From NCBI GenBank assembly GCA_902834965.1, contig CADFKY010000028.1, positions 1-11,679 on the forward strand: DNA of 11,679 bases, read 5' to 3'. The notes beneath the pieces are model-generated. The model was not told the origin of the DNA, did not search any database, and saw only the letters and a list, made by a program, of their open reading frames with translations. This document shows, one piece after another, positions 6,282 through 11,679 of the stretch. The stretch's first letter is position 1; every line of letters begins with the position of its first letter. The translations under genes were made by a program, and so were the position numbers. The DNA comes from Veillonellaceae bacterium (GTDB lineage Bacteria > Bacillota_C > Negativicutes > Veillonellales > Veillonellaceae).

Positions 6282-7112
6282 ATGAACTTACAAGATTATA
6301 TACAACGCATTAAATTATGGATTGATAAACAGTATTTTATTATTCGTCACTATAAAATTATTATTTCTGTTTTTCTTGTAATTATAGTTGGCATATTAAT
6401 CGTTGGTGTTTTATATCCTCACGAAGAAGAACGTGTTCATATACAACCTGAGCATGTTAATGGTGGGGAAAATAATCAGACCCGATTAAGTTCAAAAGAA
6501 TCATCAGAAGGAATATCACATAATAGACAGAAACATCATAACAGTGATGCTAAAGAAACGAGAAAAGATGACAATCTAAAAACTAAAAGTGAAGGCCGTT
6601 TGTTATATGATGTGAGCAGCGTGGAACGCGGGCATCCTTGGAGAGAGGTTTTTAAAGATTTACCAGATAATGATGTACATGGTAGACATGAAGATACTAA
6701 GGATGTAGATGAAGTGGCTGATAGCATTAATGATATGCAAGGGTTTAATAATAGTAAGTACTCAGGCAGGGATACATATAATGGACGGACTAATAGGTAT
6801 AAAACCAGGAGAACACAGAATAAGAATAAACACACAGGGGATAAAACCATTAGTGATAGCAGTGATGATTTTACTAATAATCAAATTAATTCAAAGTCTC
6901 ATAGTAGGTTAAATTCTTCGAGTATGGAACAGCCTGTTGAACTTGTTGGTATTGTTGAGGGCAATGAGATTATTGCTATTTTACGAAAAGGTACAGAGGA
7001 GCAAATGGTTACTGTTGGGATGGTTTGGCATGGCGTTACTGTCTCTAATATAAGTGCAAGTGGTGTAGAAATCGTTGAAGGAGGTTCATCACGGTGGTTA
7101 AAAATCAATTAG
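6282..7112 (+). CDS. PilP/GspC-like inner-membrane protein of a secretin system
   Basis: This 276-residue protein has no named function I can recognise with certainty. It has a short basic cytoplasmic start, one membrane segment at about 25-45, a long hydrophilic and probably disordered region (46-215, rich in Asn, Ser, Asp, Lys, Arg and His), and a compact folded C-terminus at 217-276. The C-terminus (VELVGIVEGNEIIAILRKG, then VTVGMVWHGVTVSNISASGVEI) has the beta-strand pattern of the PilP/GspC homology region. In pili and type II secretion, that region sits in the periplasm and contacts the secretin. A small island, RGHPWREVF at 116-124, may be a conserved contact motif. The next gene is a secretin and starts inside this one, which supports the role. 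AGGAGGT at 6270-6276 supports the start. Moderate confidence. Confidence 0.6.
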   Translation: MNLQDYIQRIKLWIDKQYFIIRHYKIIISVFLVIIVGILIVGVLYPHEEERVHIQPEHVNGGENNQTRLSSKESSEGISHNRQKHHNSDAKETRKDDNLKTKSEGRLLYDVSSVERGHPWREVFKDLPDNDVHGRHEDTKDVDEVADSINDMQGFNNSKYSGRDTYNGRTNRYKTRRTQNKNKHTGDKTISDSSDDFTNNQINSKSHSRLNSSSMEQPVELVGIVEGNEIIAILRKGTEEQMVTVGMVWHGVTVSNISASGVEIVEGGSSRWLKIN

Positions 7113-8482
7113 GTAAGGATTGCTTACGTAGTAGAGTGACCATAGTAAGAAAAAAACTATTCAAAGCTAGCATACTACTAAAAATAATTATAATAGTGGT
7201 TATGTTTCTATATGCATCATTAGGGGAATCTTCTATAGTATTAGCGAGTAATACAGGGCCAGCAGTAACTACTAATCTAGAAAGCGATAGGGACTCACTA
7301 GATAGAGAAATTAGTAATGGTAAATCAAATAATAATAATGACATAGAAAAGGATAACGTAATTAATGAAAAGGGCGAGCTGAGAAAATCAAAAGAATCAA
7401 TTACGATATCCGTTCGTAATGCTTCTCTAAAAGAAACAGTATTAGGGATTTGTCGGAGTTATCGTATATCTGTTATGGGTATAGAATCTTTAACAGGTAA
7501 CATTACGGCTACTGTGCAAGGTGAAACACCAGAGGATCTTATAAAAGAATTAGGAAGGCTATATCATTTTTCCGTTTCAAAACAATATAATACGATTCTT
7601 ATTGAGCCAGATGACAAAGCACTTGAAAATAGAGAATTATATGTTATAACACCGGAGCATTTGCCAGCAGAGTCTTTAAAAAATATAATGGGCACTGTTG
7701 TGAAACATGATAAAATGGCGGTACTTTTAGAACAAAATGAAGTGATTATGCATTTGACCAGTGGAGAGAAACGGCGTGTAGAAACACTGGTTAAAGCTAT
7801 AGATAAGGAGCCTAAGCAAGTACAATTAGAAGCGACAGTCATTGCTATGGAACAATCTTATGCAAAGGAGCAAGGCATTCGGTGGTCGTGGCTTAGCTTG
7901 ACAGGACATGGTGAAGATAAAACTAATTCTTACGGGGCCGTTACCTTTGGTAAAACACCCGGTGGTGAAGCCTATAAATTTTTTGTGAAACCCGAGTTGA
8001 GTCTTATGGAAAGTTCCGGTAAAGCCGCGCTAATTGCTAAGCCATCTATTATGGCCTTAAATGGTGAAACAGCACATATCTTGATCGGTGAACGTATCCC
8101 TGTTATAGAAGAGTCCGAAGTGAATGGCGAACGTAAGCGTTCTACACGTTATGAAGAGGTGGGGATTAAGTTAAACTACACGCCTATTATTACTGGGGAT
8201 GGCGGTGTAGATGCAAAAATTCACGCTGAAGTAAGTACACCTATCATGGTATCCGAAATGAAAGCTTATAAAATTAGTACGCGGCAAGCACATACACGGG
8301 TGCGGTTACAACCTGGAGAGGTACTCGTTATAGGTGGACTTATGGATAATCGCGATCAACATCAAATTCAAAAAGTACCTATTTTAGGAGATATTCCTTT
8401 ACTAGGTAAATTATTCCGACATAGTAGAAAAACAAAAGATTCTATAGAGATGCTAATATTAGTTCGGGCAATTGTGGTATAA
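7094..8482 (+). CDS. Outer-membrane secretin (GspD/PilQ-type), compact
   Basis: This 462-residue protein should form the outer-membrane channel of a type IV pilus, competence pilus or type II secretion machine. A basic start and hydrophobic stretch (26-51, ending IVLAS) look like a long signal peptide. A polar low-complexity stretch follows (about 55-100), then an N0/STN-like domain (101-171), one N1-like repeat (180-236) and the secretin core (243-462). The core carries KPSIMALNGETAHILIGERIP (316-336), in two parts, and VPILGDIPLLGKLF (428-441), the family signature. There is no S-domain tail for a pilotin. One N1-like repeat makes it shorter than typical GspD and more like PilQ or MshL. The GTG start has AAGGAGG at 7078-7084, nine bases upstream, and overlaps the previous gene by 19 bases. 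No ATPase, platform protein or prepilin gene is nearby. Confidence 0.9.
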   Translation: MVKNQLGKDCLRSRVTIVRKKLFKASILLKIIIIVVMFLYASLGESSIVLASNTGPAVTTNLESDRDSLDREISNGKSNNNNDIEKDNVINEKGELRKSKESITISVRNASLKETVLGICRSYRISVMGIESLTGNITATVQGETPEDLIKELGRLYHFSVSKQYNTILIEPDDKALENRELYVITPEHLPAESLKNIMGTVVKHDKMAVLLEQNEVIMHLTSGEKRRVETLVKAIDKEPKQVQLEATVIAMEQSYAKEQGIRWSWLSLTGHGEDKTNSYGAVTFGKTPGGEAYKFFVKPELSLMESSGKAALIAKPSIMALNGETAHILIGERIPVIEESEVNGERKRSTRYEEVGIKLNYTPIITGDGGVDAKIHAEVSTPIMVSEMKAYKISTRQAHTRVRLQPGEVLVIGGLMDNRDQHQIQKVPILGDIPLLGKLFRHSRKTKDSIEMLILVRAIVV

Positions 8483-8493
8483 TAAAGGGTAAT
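8474..8493 (+). promoter_or_regulatory. Extended -10 promoter of the ABC-F gene, over the secretin stop
   Basis: TATAAT at 8478-8483 with TG at 8475-8476 forms the same extended -10 as at 37-45, and the surrounding 20 bases are identical to 36-55. The secretin stop codon (8480-8482) lies within the -10. Transcription would start near 8490, giving a leader of about 20 bases with AGGAGG at 8498-8503. No good -35 is visible. The ABC-F gene therefore probably has its own transcript besides any read-through from the secretin operon. Confidence 0.65.
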
Positions 8494-8509
8494 GATTAGG
8501 AGGTTATGA

Positions 8510-10429
8510 ATGGAACGCATTCGAATGATAGGCCTTGGAAAATCATTTGGGGTGCGCCAAGTATTTTCCAATGTGTCTTTTGAGATAAAAGAAGGTGAGC
8601 GACTAGCCTTGGTAGGACCTAATGGGGCTGGGAAATCCACCTTGTTAAAATGCATATTAGGCTATGAAGAATTAGATGAAGGCAATGTAGTTAAGTCTCC
8701 TGTAGCCAGTATTGGTTACTTACAACAAGATGTAAATCTAGGAGATGATAGTTTAGCTACAGAAATTGAAAAAGCTTGGGCCGATGTCCATGTATTAGAG
8801 GAGCAACTAAAAGAACTTACCACGCGTTTGGAGACAGAAGAAGCTAGTGAATCGGACTTACAGCGATTAGATTATTTGCAAAATCGTTTAGAATGGCTAG
8901 GCGGCTATGACTATGAGCAAAAGACTAAGCGTATCATTTATGGGCTTGGTTTTACCGATGAGGATTTAGATAAGCCAGCTAGTGCTTTTTCTGGTGGTCA
9001 AAAGACTCGTATTAATTTAGCTAAAGCCTTGGTACGTCGTCCAGATTTTTTGTTCTTAGACGAACCTACTAACCATTTAGATATGGACATGTTAGAGTGG
9101 CTAGAGGGTTATTTATCTGCCTATCCTGGCGGTATTCTCATTGTCAGCCATGACCGCTATTTCTTAGATCGTATTGTCACTGGTGTTGTAGAACTAGATA
9201 ACCATAAGGCTACAACCTATCGTGGTAATTATAGCCGCTATATTCAACAACGGGATGAACGTTTGAAAGCAGATATGGTGGCTTATGAGAAACAACAGGA
9301 GTACATCAAGAAGACCGAGGCCTATATAGATAAATACCGTGCAGGTATAAAATCTAAAATGGCTCGTGGTCGGCAGTCTCAACTTAACCGTTTAGAACGA
9401 CTTAATGCACCGGTAACCTCACATCATTTACAATTTTCTTTCCCTCCTGCAGCGATGAGTGCTGATAAGGTTCTTGTGTTAGATCATTTATCAGTAGGGT
9501 ATGGTGAAAGTCCTATCATTGATGATATATCACTCGTAGTTCGACGAGGGGAATCAGTAGCTCTTATTGGTCCTAATGGGGTAGGTAAATCGACACTCGT
9601 AAAAACTATTGTAGGTGAATTATTTCCTGAGAATGGTCACGTAGATATCGGTAATCGCGTACAAGTGGGATATTTCTCGCAAGAGCATGAAGAACTACAT
9701 GATTCTTGGCAGGTAGTAGAAGAGGTTATGAATCACTTTAACTACACTGAAGAGAAGGCCCGTAATGTATTAGGTTCATTCCTATTTAAAGGGGATGATG
9801 TATTTAAGCTTGTAGGTGACTTATCTGGTGGTGAGAGAGCTCGTTTAGCATTATTAAAATTATTCCTTCAAGGTGATAATTTTCTTATCTTAGACGAACC
9901 GACGAACCATTTAGATATTCCAACGCGCGAAATTGTGGAACAAGCCTTGCAACAATTTGAAGGTACATGTTTTATTATTTCCCATGACAGATATTTCTTA
10001 GATCAAGTTTCTACAAAAACCATTGTTTTAGATGATGGAAAAATTACTGAATATCTTGGTAATTACTCGTACTATAAAGAAAAGCTGAAAGAACAAGAAG
10101 ATTTATTAGCATTAGCTAATGAACAGAACTCAGAGAGTGATAAAGTTGAAAATAAAGTTGTTTCACTTGATGAACCAGTACTTTCAACATCAGAACCGAC
10201 AGAGGAACCTCAGAAGAAACCGAATGCATATATGGTGGAAAAACAATTAGCTGAGGTAGAATCTGAAATTGCTCGTTTAGAAGCAACCATGAAGATGTAT
10301 GAAGTGCAATTGGCTAATCCTGTAGTACAGCAAGATTTAGATGAAATGTCCAAAATTTCCATACAAATTGAATCTACACAAAGTGAGTTAGATGCATTGT
10401 ATGAGAAATGGGAACGATTATCTGAATAA
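8510..10429 (+). CDS. ABC-F family ATPase (translation factor type)
   Basis: This 639-residue soluble protein has two fused ATP-binding cassettes and no membrane segment, the hallmark of ABC-F proteins that act at the ribosome. Cassette one has Walker A GPNGAGKST (36-44), signature SGGQ (161-164) and Walker B LFLDEPTNHLD (181-191). Cassette two has GPNGVGKST (354-362), LSGGE (438-442) and LILDEPTNHLD (459-469). Between them lies a charged helical linker (about 240-320), which in this family reaches toward the peptidyl-transferase centre. An acidic low-complexity stretch (535-572) leads to a C-terminal coiled coil (574-638), as in Uup/YdiF-like members. Both ATPase sites look intact. Antibiotic-resistance members exist in the family, but nothing here points to one. 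AGGAGG at 8498-8503 supports the ATG. Confidence 0.92.
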   Translation: MERIRMIGLGKSFGVRQVFSNVSFEIKEGERLALVGPNGAGKSTLLKCILGYEELDEGNVVKSPVASIGYLQQDVNLGDDSLATEIEKAWADVHVLEEQLKELTTRLETEEASESDLQRLDYLQNRLEWLGGYDYEQKTKRIIYGLGFTDEDLDKPASAFSGGQKTRINLAKALVRRPDFLFLDEPTNHLDMDMLEWLEGYLSAYPGGILIVSHDRYFLDRIVTGVVELDNHKATTYRGNYSRYIQQRDERLKADMVAYEKQQEYIKKTEAYIDKYRAGIKSKMARGRQSQLNRLERLNAPVTSHHLQFSFPPAAMSADKVLVLDHLSVGYGESPIIDDISLVVRRGESVALIGPNGVGKSTLVKTIVGELFPENGHVDIGNRVQVGYFSQEHEELHDSWQVVEEVMNHFNYTEEKARNVLGSFLFKGDDVFKLVGDLSGGERARLALLKLFLQGDNFLILDEPTNHLDIPTREIVEQALQQFEGTCFIISHDRYFLDQVSTKTIVLDDGKITEYLGNYSYYKEKLKEQEDLLALANEQNSESDKVENKVVSLDEPVLSTSEPTEEPQKKPNAYMVEKQLAEVESEIARLEATMKMYEVQLANPVVQQDLDEMSKISIQIESTQSELDALYEKWERLSE

Positions 10430-10463
10430 CTTATAATAGTATATATTATTATAGAGTTATTTT
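10425..10463 (+). terminator. Weak AT-only terminator after the ABC-F gene
   Basis: The left arm 10425-10438 (AATAACTTATAATA) pairs with 10447-10461 over 14 bp, with a single bulged G at 10454. A run of four T residues follows at 10460-10463. The hairpin includes the stop codon of the ABC-F gene. With only two G-C pairs and a short T-run it should be a weak terminator, so some read-through into the next gene is likely. Confidence 0.5.
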
Positions 10464-10465
10464 AA

Positions 10466-10495
10466 TTGACAAAAAATTGAAAACTCTAATAATAT
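10466..10495 (+). promoter_or_regulatory. Promoter of the substrate-binding lipoprotein gene
   Basis: A perfect TTGACA at 10466-10471 is followed after 18 bp by TAATAT at 10490-10495. It is the only promoter in the window with a consensus -35; the others rely on an extended -10. Transcription would start near 10502, leaving about 37 bases before the ATG at 10539. A strong -35 agrees with the codon use of the gene, which suggests high expression. The exact -10 is uncertain, as TAATAA at 10487 and TATAGA at 10493 are alternatives. Confidence 0.6.
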
Positions 10496-10538
10496 AGATA
10501 TAGATTTAAAGTTTTATATTTCAAAGGAAGGGTGTAGC

Positions 10539-11679
10539 ATGAATAAATCCATGTTAAAAAAAGCAGCCATTTTTGGTCTTGCTGGTGTAATGGCAGTTGC
10601 TGCTGGTTGTGGCAGTAATAAAGATGCAGGTAATGCAAATAGCAATGAGGCTAAAATTGCATTGTTAACAACAACAACTGGTGGTGCAGCAGCATATGGT
10701 GAGTCCATTAAAGCTGGTGCAGAATTGGCAGTAAGCGAAATTAACGCTGATGCAAATGCTGTAAAAATTAACTTATTAGTAGAAGATACTAAAGGTGATA
10801 AAAACGAAGCAATTAATGCAATGAATAAAGTAATTTCTAAGGATAAAGTTGTAGCTGTTATCGGCCCAATGTTATCTGGTGAAATGATGGCAGCTGGTCC
10901 TGTAGCAAACAAAAGCAAAATCGTAGCTCTTGGTACATCTACAACAGCTGAAGGTATTACAGATATCGGCGATTACATTTTCCGTAATGCTGTACCTGAA
11001 TCCTTGGCAGTAGATACTGCAATTAAAGAAGCACATAAAACTTTAGGCTTCAAAACTGCAGCTATTATGTACTCCAACAACAATGACCAAATGGTATCTG
11101 TAAATAATACAGCTCGTAAAGCATTGGAAGCTGAAGGCGTACAAATCGTTGATACTGAAACATTTGCAGATAAAGATACTGATTTCTCTGCACAATTAAC
11201 TAAGATTCAACAAGCAAAACCTGATGTTATCGTAGTTGCTTCTCTTTACCAAGAAGGCGCATTAATCATGAAAAAAATGCGTGAAATGGGTATGAATCAA
11301 CCTGTAGTTGGTTCCAATGGCTTTAACAGCCCTGAATTCATTAAAATTGCAGGTGCTGCAGCTGATGGTGTTATCGTAGGTACACCTTGGTTCCCTAACA
11401 AAGACGATCAAAAGGTAAAAGACTTCCGTAAAGCTTACAAAGATAAATACGGTAAAGAACCAGACCAATTCGCAGCTCAAGCTTATGATGCAGTATACCT
11501 CTATGAAGCAGCTTTGAAAAAAGCAGGTTCTACTACAGATCGTGAAAAATTCCGCGAAGCTTTGAAAAATATTGCTGACTTCGTTGGTGTAACTGGTCAA
11601 TTCAAGTTCAACGAAAAACGCGATCCTTCCATGGAAGTTCAAGTTTTACAAATTAAAAACGGTCAATTTGACGCATTAA
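10539..11679 (+). CDS. Branched-chain amino-acid-type ABC substrate-binding lipoprotein (3' end outside the window)
   Basis: The reading frame is open from ATG 10539 to the window edge (380 complete codons). It belongs to the LivJ-like type I periplasmic-binding family (Peripla_BP_6 type). It starts with a lipoprotein signal: Lys-rich start, hydrophobic core and VAAGC with Cys24 as the lipidation site, followed by a Gly/Asn/Ser/Asp linker. The mature domain begins KIALLTTTTGGAAAYGES (39-56), the usual first strand and ligand loop. Later come VVAVIGPMLSGEM, NNDQMVS and AAQAYDAVYLYEAA. Length suggests that only a few codons are missing. The ligand is probably a branched-chain or similar amino acid; urea and amides are alternatives in this family. 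Permease and ATPase genes would be expected downstream. Codons are highly biased (all Arg as CGT or CGC, no ATA), a sign of high expression. GGAAGGG at 10526-10532 supports the start. Confidence 0.9.
   Translation, partial: MNKSMLKKAAIFGLAGVMAVAAGCGSNKDAGNANSNEAKIALLTTTTGGAAAYGESIKAGAELAVSEINADANAVKINLLVEDTKGDKNEAINAMNKVISKDKVVAVIGPMLSGEMMAAGPVANKSKIVALGTSTTAEGITDIGDYIFRNAVPESLAVDTAIKEAHKTLGFKTAAIMYSNNNDQMVSVNNTARKALEAEGVQIVDTETFADKDTDFSAQLTKIQQAKPDVIVVASLYQEGALIMKKMREMGMNQPVVGSNGFNSPEFIKIAGAAADGVIVGTPWFPNKDDQKVKDFRKAYKDKYGKEPDQFAAQAYDAVYLYEAALKKAGSTTDREKFREALKNIADFVGVTGQFKFNEKRDPSMEVQVLQIKNGQFDAL

Noticed and set aside
6536..6850. A 104-codon minus-strand frame inside the connector gene.
   Set aside because: It is the complement of the low-complexity Ser/Asn/Asp/Lys linker, which gives an artificial Leu/Ser-rich protein. 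No start signals are seen.
6709..6912. A 67-codon plus-strand frame inside the connector gene.
   Set aside because: No ribosome site and no recognisable domain; it is an off-frame reading of the AT-rich linker.
10655..10685. Short ACA and GCA triplet runs in the lipoprotein gene as a phase-variable repeat.
   Set aside because: Runs are only three to four units, encode the conserved Thr/Ala ligand-loop motif, and triplet changes would not shift the frame.
10514..10918. A 134-codon open frame on the minus strand opposite the lipoprotein gene.
   Set aside because: It mirrors the strongly biased codons of the real gene, has low-complexity Ala/Leu-rich content, no ribosome site and no family resemblance.
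11262..11642. A 126-codon open frame on the minus strand opposite the end of the lipoprotein gene.
   Set aside because: Composition is Phe/Ser/Thr-rich as expected of an antisense shadow, and the sense strand holds a clear binding-protein gene.

Overview
The window comes from an AT-rich bacterium that combines Firmicute-type genes (strong AGGAGG ribosome sites, Gram-positive-like Pgi, ABC-F protein) with an outer-membrane secretin. That mix fits a diderm Firmicute of the Negativicutes, most likely Veillonella or a close relative. This assignment is inferred from gene content and sequence style, not from a database match. Every supported gene is on the + strand, packing is dense, and I see no mobile element, CRISPR array, rRNA or tRNA.

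Layout. (1) 1-1080: a promoter and a 37-kDa nucleoid-associated protein of the NdpA/YejK type. (2) 1116-3632: a probable four-gene operon with a YbaK/EbsC Cys-tRNA deacylase, an RNase H with an N-terminal viroplasmin domain, an NAD-dependent sugar-nucleotide epimerase and a small DUF1294 membrane protein. (3) 3665-6233: pgi and galE, transcribed from an extended -10 promoter and closed by a strong intrinsic terminator. (4) 6234-8482: two overlapping genes, a single-pass inner-membrane protein with a PilP/GspC-like C-terminal domain and a compact secretin. They look like the periplasmic and outer-membrane parts of a type IV pilus or type II secretion machine. (5) 8474-10464: an ABC-F ATPase whose promoter lies over the secretin stop codon, ended by a weak AT-only hairpin. 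(6) 10466-11679: a promoter and a branched-chain amino-acid-type substrate-binding lipoprotein, still open at the right edge of the window.

Functionally, Pgi, GalE and the second epimerase link fructose-6-phosphate and glucose-6-phosphate to sugar nucleotides for surface glycans, as expected of a lipopolysaccharide-bearing organism. The secretin pair is the accessory element and stands apart from any pilus ATPase, platform protein or prepilin gene.

The signals most worth a second look are regulatory. The Shine-Dalgarno of the secretin operon can pair with a perfect anti-Shine-Dalgarno sequence 13 bases upstream. One 20-bp extended -10 promoter sequence occurs identically before the nucleoid-protein gene and the ABC-F gene, and its TGGTATAAT core also precedes pgi. 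No clearly new biological system is demonstrated here.
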